Assembly: GCF_913060805.1 (NCBI RefSeq)
Contig: NZ_CAJXTC010000011.1
Coordinates: 78,446-142,445 of the forward strand
Direction: 5' to 3'
Source: an uncultured Draconibacterium sp.
GTDB taxonomy: Bacteria; Bacteroidota; Bacteroidia; Bacteroidales; Prolixibacteraceae
DNA: 64,000 nucleotides
In this document: positions 9,171 to 18,555 of the stretch, in pieces
Position numbering within the stretch: position 1 is the stretch's first letter
How the letters are laid out: each line of letters begins with the position of its first letter
Program-made: the position numbers and the translations under genes
Notes under the pieces: generated by a model
Told to the model about the DNA's origin: nothing
Seen by the model: the letters and a program-made list of their open reading frames with translations, nothing else
Database searches by the model: none

Positions 9171-10424
9171 ATGACGTTTGAAGAACTTGGCATTAATTAC
9201 GATTTACTGGATGCCATAGAATACATGGGATTTAAAAATGCTACTCCGATTCAGGAGCAGGCAATTCCCACCATCCTTGAAGGAAACGACCTGATTGCCT
9301 GTGCCCAAACAGGAACAGGAAAAACCGCAGCTTTTTTGCTCCCAATTCTTGATTTAATTGCCGATTTACCCGGTGGAGAAACCTCAACGCTGATTATTGT
9401 GCCAACACGTGAGCTGGCCATGCAAATCGATCAGCAGGTGCAGGGAATCGGTTATACCATGGGCATCCATTCCATTGCATTATATGGCGGTGGCGATGGC
9501 GACGAATGGGGACAACAAAAACGGGCATTGACCAAAGGAGCCGATATTATTATTGCCACTCCCGGAAAATTGATCTCGCACCTGAATTTGGGATACGTAA
9601 AATTTGACAAGATCGAGTTTTTGATCCTTGATGAGGCCGACCGGATGCTCGACATCGGTTTTTACGAAGACATTACAAAGATTATTTCATATCTGCCAAA
9701 AGAGCGTCAAACACTGATGTTCAGTGCAACTATGGCTCCAAAAATACGGAAGCTTGCTTCGGAGATTCTTAATAAGCCCAAAGAGATAAATATTGCCATG
9801 TCGAAACCGGCAGAAGGTGTTTTGCAAGCTGCCTACCTTACTTACGATAAACAAAAAAACGACCTGGTAGCACATCTTATTTCTGAAAATCCGGATTATA
9901 GCAGTGTTATAATTTTCTGTTCTACCAAACGAGTAACCAACGAACTGGCCCGGAAATTAAAAAAGCTTGGTTTTCAGGCTGAAGCTATTTCGTCGGATCT
10001 GGAGCAACGCGAACGCGAAAATGTGCTGAACGGATTTCGCTCGCGGCGTATTCGTATTTTGGTGGCGACCGATGTAATGAGCCGCGGTATCGATATTAAA
10101 GACATTAACCTGGTGATCAATTATGATGTGCCGGGCGATGCTGAAGATTATGTGCACCGCGTTGGAAGAACTGCGCGTGCCGACTCAACAGGTGTGGCAC
10201 TTACGCTGGTGAATGAAGACGATATGTACAAATTTCACCGCATTGAAGAACTGATCGAGCGCGAGGTCTTTAAAATTCCACTGCCCGAACAATTTGGCGA
10301 AGGCCCGGCATGGCGAACTCCTTCGAAAGGGAAAAAGCACAAACACGGCAAATTTCATAAATACAAAAAAGGAAACAGCCAGCACAAACACCGTCAGTCG
10401 TACCAGAAAAAAAAGAAACAATGA
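9171..10424 (+). CDS. DEAD-box ATP-dependent RNA helicase
   Basis: This 417-residue helicase shows all core motifs: Q motif (FKNATPIQEQ, 21-30), Walker A AQTGTGKT (45-52), DEAD (154-157), SAT (185-187) and HRVGRTAR (from 329). It ends in a Lys/His-rich basic tail (after about residue 380), as in RhlE/SrmB/CshA-type helicases that bind structured RNA in ribosome assembly or mRNA decay. The class cannot be fixed further. The stop codon overlaps the next start as ATGA. Confidence 0.95.
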   Translation: MTFEELGINYDLLDAIEYMGFKNATPIQEQAIPTILEGNDLIACAQTGTGKTAAFLLPILDLIADLPGGETSTLIIVPTRELAMQIDQQVQGIGYTMGIHSIALYGGGDGDEWGQQKRALTKGADIIIATPGKLISHLNLGYVKFDKIEFLILDEADRMLDIGFYEDITKIISYLPKERQTLMFSATMAPKIRKLASEILNKPKEINIAMSKPAEGVLQAAYLTYDKQKNDLVAHLISENPDYSSVIIFCSTKRVTNELARKLKKLGFQAEAISSDLEQRERENVLNGFRSRRIRILVATDVMSRGIDIKDINLVINYDVPGDAEDYVHRVGRTARADSTGVALTLVNEDDMYKFHRIEELIEREVFKIPLPEQFGEGPAWRTPSKGKKHKHGKFHKYKKGNSQHKHRQSYQKKKKQ

Positions 10425-10948
10425 ATTGGAAAGGATTAGCCACTTTCATTTTAGTTGTAGCCTCATTTAGCTTGTTTGCACAGGAAAATCCTTTGAGTCG
10501 TTTCGAAACTATTATTGGTCACTGGGAAGGAACCGGCGAAGGTTTTGGCAATGCTAAATCAAAAATTACAGCCGATTATTCGTGGCTGATGAATAAACAA
10601 TACATTGAAGTAAAACACCATTCGGAGTTTGAGCCAACAGCACAAAACGCCGAAGGAGAAGTACACGACGACAAAGGAATTATCAGTTTCGACAGTGCAC
10701 GAAAAGTGGTGCTATTCCGTCAATATCACAACGAAGGTTATTTTACCGAATATGCTTTGAATGATTCCATTTCAACACCTGAACAGCTGGTGTTTGAAAC
10801 TGAACGAATTGAAAATTTTGTTCCGGGAGGCCGGGCACGTTTCACCATAAATATCTTGGGTGAAAACGAAATTGAAACGGTTTTCGATGTAGGTTTCCCC
10901 GAGCGTGAAATGGCCTGTTTTGGTACCAACCGATTGAAAAAGAAATAA
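10421..10948 (+). CDS. Secreted lipocalin/nitrobindin-like protein of unknown function
   Basis: This 175-residue protein has a signal peptide (residues 1-21, ending LFAQ), then FETIIGHWEGTGEGFG, the strand pattern that opens DUF1579- or nitrobindin-like beta-barrels. The remainder alternates short strands consistent with a calycin barrel. It is translationally coupled to the helicase gene through the ATGA overlap, although one product is cytosolic and the other exported. A functional link is not obvious. A ligand (heme or fatty acid) is possible by fold analogy only. Confidence 0.7.
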   Translation: MNWKGLATFILVVASFSLFAQENPLSRFETIIGHWEGTGEGFGNAKSKITADYSWLMNKQYIEVKHHSEFEPTAQNAEGEVHDDKGIISFDSARKVVLFRQYHNEGYFTEYALNDSISTPEQLVFETERIENFVPGGRARFTINILGENEIETVFDVGFPEREMACFGTNRLKKK

Positions 10949-11158
10949 AAGTTTTGAACGCAGATAACGCTGGTTTAGCTAATTGTCGCTGAAAAGATGA
11001 GTTTAAACACAAAGACGCTAAGACACGAAGTTTTTTGAACCACATAGGCACATAGGGAACAATAGAACAATTTCTATTTCTCAAAGTCTCAGTGCTTGTA
11101 GTCTCGGTTCACCCAGTCCTTCTGCAATCAAAAATCTTTAATCATTAAGAAAAAGCAA
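10949..11158. repeat. Word-repeat spacer
   Basis: The spacer contains phrases such as AACACAAAGACGCTAAGACACG (split around 11005-11027) and GAACCACATAGGCACATAGG (11037-11056). The second is an inverted relative of the phrase at 8191-8215. No reading frame of note. Confidence 0.5.
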
Positions 11159-11190
11159 TAAAAAAATCCACCGGCTTTCACCGGCGGATT
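11159..11190 (-). terminator. Intrinsic terminator of the spondin lipoprotein gene
   Basis: Read on the minus strand, AATCC-CCGG and CCGG-GGATT arms with one internal mismatch form a stem around a 6-nt loop and run into TTTTTTT. It lies 24 bp after the stop codon of the gene ending at 11215. Confidence 0.8.
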
Positions 11191-11214
11191 CTTTGCTCAC
11201 ATTTTCCCTTGCTC

Positions 11215-12426
11215 TTATTTAGTTTTACGAATTGTTACCTTAATAATTTTATCTACGTCAGGATACATAAAACCGTCGTCAAGTAAACGAACTACGCCGC
11301 CTTCATCTTCATCCATCGATTTTGTTCCCGGGTATTCATTCACTTCTGTTCCTGCATCCCACAACATCACCTTATCGGTAATGTCCTGATCTGCGTTCCC
11401 GAAATTCAGTTTAATTCCACTGTCGCCAAAGGCAAAGAAAATGTCATTCGAATTACCCAACATACTGGCAATACTCAGGTATTGATTTGGTTTTGCATCG
11501 ATGCTAAATGTCAGTTTATCTCCAGGGAAAAGTGGACCAGTTCCTGCTGCGCCGGAGTTGTACATTGTGCTCAAACTACCGGCTAACTCACTCGGATCTC
11601 CGGTTTCAGCCAGCAACTCCAATCCTTCTCCGCGGTCCGGTGTGTTATTCGTGAAAATTGGCATTTCATCTTTTTCATGTACTGCCCAAAATACCGGTGC
11701 CACAGGCGAAACATAACCGCTATGCATTTCCAGGTATTCTCCCAGCGGACCTGCATTTCCGGTTTCTGCCAAAGCTTCCAAACCCATTCCGTAATCCAGT
11801 TCTCCTTCCATAAATATCGGGTGCTGATCCATTGAATGAACCACCCAAGCAACCGGAGATAGTGGTGTTGCCGATCCCGGAAGGACATTAATCGTTAGTG
11901 TAAACATACTTTCACCTGTGTAATCAAGCAGTACCTGAATATTTTCTTCGGTGGTTGAGACCATGCCAATCGGATTACTTTCCTCTTCGTCGGTAGTCGA
12001 TCCGTCAACCTCGGTTCCGGCATCCCATAAATAGACCATACTGGTAATATCGCCTTCCAGTGCCGATCCTCCGGGGAATAGTTCAATACCGTCATCGCCC
12101 GGTGAATAAAACCAGTCGTTTGATGCGCCGTACATCGATGCAAATGATAATTTGTGACTTGGTCCGGCATGAAAATGAACCGTAATTGTTTCGCCGGGAT
12201 GTGCCGGAGGAGTGGCGTCGCCGCCGGTTACGCCAAATTCAGCGCCTGCTTCAAAGTAGTGGTAGGGTACTGATACGTTTTCAACCGTTATCGTGTACAT
12301 TTTTGCCGGAACCACATCGGGCAAAGCTCCACTTTTTGTTTCCGGTTCCATCATTTCGTCTTTCTCGCAACTTGTAAAAAGGATTACTGCCAAAGCTGCT
12401 GCCATTGTAAATCGTAATGCTTTCAT
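11215..12426 (-). CDS. Spondin-domain lipoprotein with two spondin_N-like domains
   Basis: This 403-residue protein has a lipoprotein signal (LFTSC, Cys20) followed by a charged linker. Two spondin_N-type modules are visible. The first has ASMYGASNDWF and LWDAGTEVDG; the second has ASMLGNSNDIFF and LWDAGTEVNEYPG. The second module also carries its SPVxWxVH...LAETG segment twice in tandem (around residues 190-270). Spondin_N folds are C2-like and metal-binding in eukaryotes; bacterial members are envelope proteins of unknown function. It is monocistronic with its own terminator. Family is firm from the SND and DAGTE motifs; function is unknown. Confidence 0.85.
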   Translation of the reverse strand: MKALRFTMAAALAVILFTSCEKDEMMEPETKSGALPDVVPAKMYTITVENVSVPYHYFEAGAEFGVTGGDATPPAHPGETITVHFHAGPSHKLSFASMYGASNDWFYSPGDDGIELFPGGSALEGDITSMVYLWDAGTEVDGSTTDEEESNPIGMVSTTEENIQVLLDYTGESMFTLTINVLPGSATPLSPVAWVVHSMDQHPIFMEGELDYGMGLEALAETGNAGPLGEYLEMHSGYVSPVAPVFWAVHEKDEMPIFTNNTPDRGEGLELLAETGDPSELAGSLSTMYNSGAAGTGPLFPGDKLTFSIDAKPNQYLSIASMLGNSNDIFFAFGDSGIKLNFGNADQDITDKVMLWDAGTEVNEYPGTKSMDEDEGGVVRLLDDGFMYPDVDKIIKVTIRKTK

Positions 12427-12565
12427 TTTTTTTAGATTTTAATGTTAACTCACATCAAAATTCCGAAGAAAGTATCACAGCAAGGTCACAAGGATTTCAA
12501 GCTTTTATAAACTTTTTTCAGGGGACTGAAAGATGTCGTTTTCGTTATTTGTAAATCCTGCAGTA

Positions 12566-12636
12566 CGTCATGCTGAACTTGTTTCAGCATCTTAGTATTA
12601 GATTGAAAAGACCCTGCAAACTAGTTCAGGGTGACG
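12566..12636. repeat. GTCAT-ended imperfect inverted repeat
   Basis: CGTCATGCTGAACTTGTTTC opens the element and CTAGTTCAGGGTGACG closes it as an imperfect inverted repeat. The same ends recur at 29905-29989 and 56155-56219. It sits between the spondin and kinase genes. Confidence 0.65.
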
Positions 12637-12669
12637 TTCTTATTGATTTCAGTTGAATAAAATTAAGTC

Positions 12670-14139
12670 TTATGCCGAAAACGCTTTAGGCAGATCGAAG
12701 ATAAATTTTGCACCTTTTCCATACTGGCTTTGCACGCGGATGTTTGAATGGTGCAGATCGATGATCTTTTTTACGATGGCCAATCCAAGGCCGGTGCTGT
12801 GCTCATGATTACCTCCTTTAAAGTAACGCTGAAATACGTTCGGCAGATCTTCCTGCTTAATTCCCGGCCCGGAATCTATGACGCGAACTTCCACTTTTTC
12901 AGGTTCTTTGGTGTCAATTTCTATTTTAACACTGTCGCCTTCGCGACAGAATTTCATGGCATTATCGATCAGGTTTTGCAAAACCCGGTTGATCAGCGAA
13001 ATATCAGCCTCCACAACCGGAACATTTTTGGCAATAACTGTATCGATATTAATGCCTTTCTTTTGCGAAAGGATGCGATACTTATTTACGATGTCGTACA
13101 CCAGTTCGGAAATAGAAAATGGCTCGGTGTGCAGTTCGATCTGATTGGTTTCCAGTTTCGATAATTCGAACAATTCTTCCACCAGCCGTTGCAAACGGCC
13201 ACAACTTTTGAAAATAATCTGAAGGTATTTATTCCGTTCTTCATTCGAAATATTGTCCTGTTTTAGTATCAGTGTTTCGGCATATCCCTGTATAGAGGCC
13301 ACCGGCGTGCGCAAATCGTGCGAAACATTGCTGATCAATTCCCGGCGAAGATTATCAACGCCTTCCAGTTCGCGGATGTTTTGCTCAATGGTGTCGGCCA
13401 TCTGGTTAAAAACCAATGCAATCCGATCTAACTCCCCTTCACTTGAAACCGCAATTCTCGATGCTAGATTACCTTTTCTGAATTCCTGAATTCCCTCGAT
13501 AATCGGGTTTAGTTTTTTGGTAATAAACCAAATGGCAAGCAAACCCACCAGCGCCGAAATGATGAGGATAATAATAACCGAGCGGATGGACAATCCCAGT
13601 ATATAACTGCCGATTACGGTTTGCGCGGCAGAAACATATTTTTGGCTGGCCAGAACAATATAAATGTATCCTTTCAGTTCTCCGCCTTCGGTAATTGTGG
13701 CTGCCGAGAATGTTTTAAACTCGCCCGGATTACGAGGGTCGTCGCCGTAAATAATGCTGTGATCCGGGTCGGCAATAAATTCCCTAATCGGTTCCAGGTT
13801 AACACTTTCAAGTTTAACCACTTTTTCAGGCGCTACGTAATTCAGGATCTTTCCGTCGGGATCGAGCAAATACACTTCAACGATGGGATTGATTACCATC
13901 ATCGAGTGCATCAGGTCGGCAATAGCTTCGTCGCTGGCAATTTCGTCCTTCATCAGCGGTTGAATAGTTTCAACGGTACTGGTAGCCAGTTCGCGGTTTA
14001 AGCGCTGGTTAACCTCCACCGAATATTTGGCCGACGATTGAACCGAAATATACAGCGCAATGGCCGTAAACATAAAAAGCACCAGCAAAAATATGGCTGA
14101 CACCTGCAGGTATAATCGGTTAAATATTTTAGTCTTCAT
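12670..14139 (-). CDS. Sensor histidine kinase of a two-component system
   Basis: This 489-residue membrane kinase has helix 1 (about 12-32), a periplasmic sensor region of about 145 residues (33-178), helix 2 (about 179-206), a HAMP domain (about 207-258) and HisKA with the phospho-acceptor His274 in NVSHDLRTP. The HATPase_c domain has the N box (LIDNAMKF), G1 (DSGPGI) and G2 (GLGLAIVKKI). It follows the response regulator by 12 bp and is probably its partner. The periplasmic region resembles a single Cache/PAS-like sensor by length, but the ligand is unknown. Confidence 0.93.
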   Translation of the reverse strand: MKTKIFNRLYLQVSAIFLLVLFMFTAIALYISVQSSAKYSVEVNQRLNRELATSTVETIQPLMKDEIASDEAIADLMHSMMVINPIVEVYLLDPDGKILNYVAPEKVVKLESVNLEPIREFIADPDHSIIYGDDPRNPGEFKTFSAATITEGGELKGYIYIVLASQKYVSAAQTVIGSYILGLSIRSVIIILIISALVGLLAIWFITKKLNPIIEGIQEFRKGNLASRIAVSSEGELDRIALVFNQMADTIEQNIRELEGVDNLRRELISNVSHDLRTPVASIQGYAETLILKQDNISNEERNKYLQIIFKSCGRLQRLVEELFELSKLETNQIELHTEPFSISELVYDIVNKYRILSQKKGINIDTVIAKNVPVVEADISLINRVLQNLIDNAMKFCREGDSVKIEIDTKEPEKVEVRVIDSGPGIKQEDLPNVFQRYFKGGNHEHSTGLGLAIVKKIIDLHHSNIRVQSQYGKGAKFIFDLPKAFSA

Positions 14140-14151
14140 CTTTTTTTGCTT

Positions 14152-14847
14152 TTAGTTTTCTCTGAATTTGTATCCAACTCCCCAGGTGGTAAGAATGTAT
14201 TGCGGCTCGTTCATGTTCGTCTCGATTTTCGAGCGCAAACGGTTAATATGTGAGTTTACGGTGTGCTCAAATCCTTCGAATTCGTAGCCCCAAATTTGGT
14301 TGAGCAGTTGCATTCGGCTGTAGGTTCTTCCGGGGTGCGACGCGAGGTAAATCAGCAGGTCAAATTCTTTTGGCGAAAGCTCAATCCGGTTCCCGTTTAA
14401 TTCAACAATGCGCATTCCCACATTAATGTACAGATCATCGAAACGTATTTCTTTTTCTTCTGTTTCACTCCCTTTCTGTGCTGAATCATATCGTCGGAGA
14501 ACGGCTTTAATTCGTGCCAGAAGTTCCCGAATTCCAAATGGTTTCGAAATGTAATCGTCTGCACCCATTTCAAGGCCGAGCACTTTATCAATCTCTTCCG
14601 ATTTGGAAGTCAGCATTAATATCGGTGTATTAACCTTTTCCATTCGTAGACGCTTGCAAATTTCAAAGCCGTCCATTAACGGAAGTCGAAGATCAAGCAA
14701 AATAAAGCGGTAGGGGTTGTTCAGCGCTTTCATTAAACCGTCTTTTCCGTCGAAAGCTTTGTCAACTTCCAAATCCATATCGGCCAGGTGAATGGCTACC
14801 AATTCGGAAATATCCTTGTCGTCTTCAATGATCAATGCTTTTTCCAT
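14152..14847 (-). CDS. OmpR/PhoB-family response regulator
   Basis: This 231-residue regulator has a receiver domain (1-120) with acidic pocket (EDD, 8-10), phospho-acceptor Asp52 in LDLRLP, the conserved Thr in LTSKS and Lys in SKPFG. A winged-helix DNA-binding domain follows (about 130-230: ELSPKEFDLLIYLASHPGR, HINRLRSKIE). It is the first gene of a two-gene operon with the histidine kinase downstream. Targets are not evident from the window. Confidence 0.94.
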   Translation of the reverse strand: MEKALIIEDDKDISELVAIHLADMDLEVDKAFDGKDGLMKALNNPYRFILLDLRLPLMDGFEICKRLRMEKVNTPILMLTSKSEEIDKVLGLEMGADDYISKPFGIRELLARIKAVLRRYDSAQKGSETEEKEIRFDDLYINVGMRIVELNGNRIELSPKEFDLLIYLASHPGRTYSRMQLLNQIWGYEFEGFEHTVNSHINRLRSKIETNMNEPQYILTTWGVGYKFREN

Positions 14848-15120
14848 GCTGTTGTTTTCTTTGTTGAACAGGCGAAAGGTAGTTTGGGTTTATCACAGAA
14901 GTATCACAAAAGGATATAAATTCAGCAATAACAGAGAATTACAGTAAAGTTTGAGAGAGGTTATACTAGTTGTAAAGACGCGGAGTTTATATTTCGATAA
15001 AGAACCATAAAGGGAATTTGCAGGCTAAATATGATCGTTCCAATCGATTCACTTCACTAATCTTTCACCATTTTTAATGATAGTATTTAGTAACTTAGTA
15101 TGGATTTTTAATTTGAATCG

Positions 15121-15453
15121 ATGCAAAGAATAAATCGTAAACAATGGAAAATACTAACATTTGCGGGCTTTCTCTGTATACTAATTCCCTTTTCAATTTA
15201 TAGTTTATGGATATATGTTTTTAAATCGGGAGTTCCTCCGGCAGATCGGATAATTGTTTTTAAAGATTATTTTCCACTGTTTCTTCAAGTGGAGTCCCGG
15301 ATAACAATCCTAAGTATTATTTTATGTATTATCGCCATTATCATAAGTTGTATTAGTCTTGTATTCTTGAGAAGAATATGGAGGTTAGCGAATATTATGA
15401 TATTGATGATTAGTTGCCTGTTGCTGATGTTGAATCTGTTTTCATTGCTGTAA
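15121..15453 (+). CDS. Small membrane protein of unknown function
   Basis: This 110-residue protein has three hydrophobic segments (about 12-32, 56-80 and 86-108), with basic residues at the N-terminus and between the segments. No family is recognised. It stands alone between the divergent regulator gene and mnmA, 90 bp before the latter. Codon use (AT-rich, many ATA and ATT) differs somewhat from its neighbours. It is accepted because the frame starts with a normal ATG and the membrane topology is coherent. Confidence 0.6.
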   Translation: MQRINRKQWKILTFAGFLCILIPFSIYSLWIYVFKSGVPPADRIIVFKDYFPLFLQVESRITILSIILCIIAIIISCISLVFLRRIWRLANIMILMISCLLLMLNLFSLL

Positions 15454-15543
15454 GCCTGTTTTTCTCATCATTTATCCTTATCCTTTCTTTTCCTTTGCCC
15501 TTTCGGCTTTTCATTGTATTTTTGCCGCCCTAAAAATGTATAA

Positions 15544-16722
15544 ATGAGCAGGGTAGTAGTAGGACTTTCCGGAGGTGTTGATTCGAGTGTGGCGGCCTGG
15601 CTGTTAAAGGAGCAGGGGCATGAGGTAATCGGGTTGTTTATGATTAACTACCGCGAACGCGAAGGTGTGCTTACCAGTTCGTGTACGTGGGAAGAAGATT
15701 CGCTGATTGCCAAAATGGTGGCCAAAAAACTTGATATCCCGTTTCATATTGTCGATTTAAGCAAGGACTATAAACAACGTGTGATTGATTATATGTTTGC
15801 CGAATACCAGGCCGGGCGTACGCCAAATCCGGATGTGCTGTGTAACCGCGAAATTAAATTCGACACTTTTATGGAAGAAGCCCTGAAGTTTGATGCTGAT
15901 TTTGTGGCAACTGGTCATTACTGCCGTAAATCGGAAGTAGAAGTGGATGGGGAAACCATTCATCAGCTTTTAGCCGGAAAAGATCCGAACAAAGATCAGA
16001 GCTATTTTTTGTGTCAGCTGAACCAAAAACAGCTTTCTAAATCAATGTTCCCGGTTGGTGAGTTGTTGAAACCTGAGGTGCGCGAAATTGCACGTAAGCA
16101 GAATCTGCCAACCGCCGAGCGTAAAGATTCGCAGGGAATTTGTTTCGTTGGGAAAGTCGATCTGCCAACCTTTTTACAGCAGCAATTGGAGCCGAAAGTG
16201 GGTAATGTAATCGAGATTTCGGCCAAGTTCATGGAAAAGAAGAAGAATGTTGAGGTTTCGGAAGAAAACTATAAAAAGCTGTGTTTTCAGTTTCCGTACA
16301 AACCGTGGAACGGCGAAGTGATCGGCGAACATCAGGGCGCACATTTTTATACCGTTGGGCAACGTAAGGGACTGAATATTGGAGGCCGCAAAGAGCCGCT
16401 TTTTGTTCTTGGCACCGACGTAAAACGTAACATCATATACGTTGGCGAGGGATTTGAGCATCCCGGTCTGTTCCGCAAAGGATTGTTTGTTGCCGCAGAA
16501 AATATGCACTGGATACGCCCCGACTTAAAAATGGAAGTTGGCGAAAAACGCGACTTTGATATTCGTATTCGTTACCGTCAGCCATTGGAAAAAGGAACGA
16601 TTCATATGAAAGAGGATGGTGCCTGGTTTCTGTTCGAAAACGAACAACGGGGAATCACATCGGGGCAGTTTGCTGCCTGGTATCTCAATGATGAATTGAT
16701 CGGCTCGGGGGCGATTGTGTAA
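15544..16722 (+). CDS. mnmA: tRNA-specific 2-thiouridylase
   Basis: This 392-residue enzyme thiolates U34 of Lys, Glu and Gln tRNAs. It has the PP-loop SGGVDSS (9-15), the catalytic cysteines Cys100 ([10 protein letters not shown]) and Cys200 ([10 protein letters not shown]), and the C-terminal barrel with [14 protein letters not shown]. An insertion around residues 215-245 ([16 protein letters not shown]) lengthens the protein relative to the usual 360-370 residues. It starts a run of housekeeping genes but is separated from yicC by a word-repeat spacer. Confidence 0.96.
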   Translation: MSRVVVGLSGGVDSSVAAWLLKEQGHEVIGLFMINYREREGVLTSSCTWEEDSLIAKMVAKKLDIPFHIVDLSKDYKQRVIDYMFAEYQAGRTPNPDVLCNREIKFDTFMEEALKFDADFVATGHYCRKSEVEVDGETIHQLLAGKDPNKDQSYFLCQLNQKQLSKSMFPVGELLKPEVREIARKQNLPTAERKDSQGICFVGKVDLPTFLQQQLEPKVGNVIEISAKFMEKKKNVEVSEENYKKLCFQFPYKPWNGEVIGEHQGAHFYTVGQRKGLNIGGRKEPLFVLGTDVKRNIIYVGEGFEHPGLFRKGLFVAAENMHWIRPDLKMEVGEKRDFDIRIRYRQPLEKGTIHMKEDGAWFLFENEQRGITSGQFAAWYLNDELIGSGAIV

Positions 16723-16734
16723 ATTGAAGGATTG

Positions 16735-16905
16735 ACGGACTGATATACTGAAGGGAATGAATGCTAAAATGCTTTAATGCATAAATGTTTTAATCCAATA
16801 TCAAGCAACGAACATCCAGGATCGCGTATCCAGCATCAAATATCCAGAATCCAGCATCCAGTTTTCAACATCCGGAATTCGTTCTGCTGTTTTTACAGAC
16901 TTTAT
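16735..16905. repeat. Word-repeat spacer (ATCCAG family)
   Basis: Between mnmA and yicC the words ATCCAG, CATCCAG and AATGC are reiterated with drift, most clearly at 16813-16863. No coding potential or fold is evident. Confidence 0.65.
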
Positions 16906-16932
16906 GCTAATTTTGAATAAAATTATTTTCAC

Positions 16933-17808
16933 ATGATAAAATCAATGACCGGCTTTGGTAAAGCTGAATTCGAGGTAAACAACAAAAAGATTACCATTGA
17001 AATTAAATCGCTAAACAGCAAACAAATCGATATTAACACGCGAACTCCCGCCCTGTATCGCGAAAAAGATATTATAATTCGTAAGGCGATTGCCGAAAAA
17101 CTGGTACGCGGAAAAGTTGATTTTAACATTTACGTGGAAAACCTGGGCGACGAAACCAATTCGAAAATTAACGAGCCCATCCTGAAAGGTTATTACCAGC
17201 ATCTGAGTGAAATAAGCAAAGAACTTGGGGTGACCGTTGATCAAAGTACATTGCAGGCGGCCATGCGTTTGCCCGATGTGGTGAAAACCGAATACGAAAC
17301 ACTCGACGAATCAGAGTGGGATACCATTTATGCCAATATTCTTGCGGCACTTAGCGATATTAACGATTTCCGAGCAACAGAAGGAGAAGCACTGGAAGCG
17401 GATATTCTTGGTAATGTTGAGAACATCAGTAAGTTGTTGAAGCAGGTTGAGCCGTTCGAGAAGCAGCGTATTGAAGCGTTGAAAGTGCGTTTAACAGATA
17501 ATTTGGAAGCGCTGAAAATGAATGGCAACGTGGATGAAAACCGCTTTGAGCAGGAACTGATTTTCTACCTGGAGAAACTGGATATCAACGAGGAGAAAGT
17601 TCGTCTGGCTAATCATTGCGAGTATTTCTTCGAAACCGCTAAACAAAACGGAGCATCAGGGAAAAAGCTTGGTTTTATTTCGCAGGAAATTGGTCGCGAG
17701 ATCAACACCATCGGCTCGAAAGCCAACGAAACCAATATCCAGCGTATTGTTGTGCAAATGAAAGACCATTTGGAGCGCGTTAAAGAGCAACTCCTTAATG
17801 TATTATAG
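16933..17808 (+). CDS. yicC: YicC-family endoribonuclease
   Basis: This 291-residue protein starts with the family signature MIKSMTGFGKAE and has the YicC_N domain (about 1-155) and a C-terminal domain with FISQEIGREINTIGSKA (about 247-263), which holds the conserved acidic/His site of the YicC/YloC ribonucleases. It lies 49 bp before gmk, an association seen in many bacteria. RNA cleavage by E. coli YicC is established; the targets here are unknown. Confidence 0.93.
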   Translation: MIKSMTGFGKAEFEVNNKKITIEIKSLNSKQIDINTRTPALYREKDIIIRKAIAEKLVRGKVDFNIYVENLGDETNSKINEPILKGYYQHLSEISKELGVTVDQSTLQAAMRLPDVVKTEYETLDESEWDTIYANILAALSDINDFRATEGEALEADILGNVENISKLLKQVEPFEKQRIEALKVRLTDNLEALKMNGNVDENRFEQELIFYLEKLDINEEKVRLANHCEYFFETAKQNGASGKKLGFISQEIGREINTIGSKANETNIQRIVVQMKDHLERVKEQLLNVL

Positions 17809-17857
17809 AATATTTTAAAACTCGTAGCTAGTAGCTCGGGGCTCGCAGCTTAAAATC

Positions 17858-18424
17858 ATGAAAGGAAAATTAATCATATTTTCAGCTCCATCGGGGGCCG
17901 GAAAAACTACCATCGTAAAACATTTATTACAGCAAGGTTTCGACCTAGAATTTTCAATTTCGGCCACCAGCAGAGAACCGCGTCACACCGAAACGCACGG
18001 TAAAGATTATTACTTTTTATCGGGTGAAGAGTTTCTGGCAAAAGTGGAAAACGACGAGTTTCTGGAGTGGGAAGAAGTGTACAAAGGAACAAGTTACGGA
18101 ACGCTGAAAAGTGAAGTGGAACGCATTCGCGAGCAAGGCAAAAACGTGGTCTTTGATGTTGATGTTGTTGGCGGCCTGAATATTAAAAAATACTACGGCG
18201 ATGAGGCCTTGGCTGTTTTTGTGCAGCCACCTTCGGTGGAAGAGTTGCGTAACCGCCTGGTTGGACGATCGACCGACAGCGAAGAAAAGATTGCCATGCG
18301 CGTTGCCAAAGCAGAGCACGAATTAAGCTTTGCCCCGCATTTTGATGTGGTGATCATAAATGACAAGCTGGAAGAGGCTTTTGTGGAGGCTGAAAAGATT
18401 ATCACCGAATTTCTGAAAAAGTAA
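17858..18424 (+). CDS. gmk: Guanylate kinase
   Basis: This 188-residue cytosolic enzyme phosphorylates GMP to GDP. The P-loop is APSGAGKTT (residues 9-17), and the GMP-binding part follows (SATSREPRHTETHGKDYYF) with the typical LEWEEVYKGTSYGT. It is full length. The short upstream spacer (17815-17855) contains the word repeat CTCGTAGCTAGTAGCTCG. The downstream spacer contains a GTCAT-ended repeat. Confidence 0.97.
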   Translation: MKGKLIIFSAPSGAGKTTIVKHLLQQGFDLEFSISATSREPRHTETHGKDYYFLSGEEFLAKVENDEFLEWEEVYKGTSYGTLKSEVERIREQGKNVVFDVDVVGGLNIKKYYGDEALAVFVQPPSVEELRNRLVGRSTDSEEKIAMRVAKAEHELSFAPHFDVVIINDKLEEAFVEAEKIITEFLKK

Positions 18425-18434
18425 ATTGGTGATT

Positions 18435-18517
18435 GTCATTCCGAACGCAGAGAGGAATCTGTAACTTCGAAGCTTCGATCAAAAGATTTCTCGTTCGCTC
18501 CTCTCTCTCGAAATGAC
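18435..18517. repeat. GTCAT-ended imperfect inverted repeat
   Basis: GTCATTCCGAACGCAGAGAG at the left pairs imperfectly with CTCTCTCTCGAAATGAC at the right. It could form a long hairpin in the gmk-nadD spacer. Same class as 55294-55372. Confidence 0.6.
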
Positions 18518-18555
18518 AATTAAATTCGTAATTTGGTAGTTCAAATTGATTTCGT

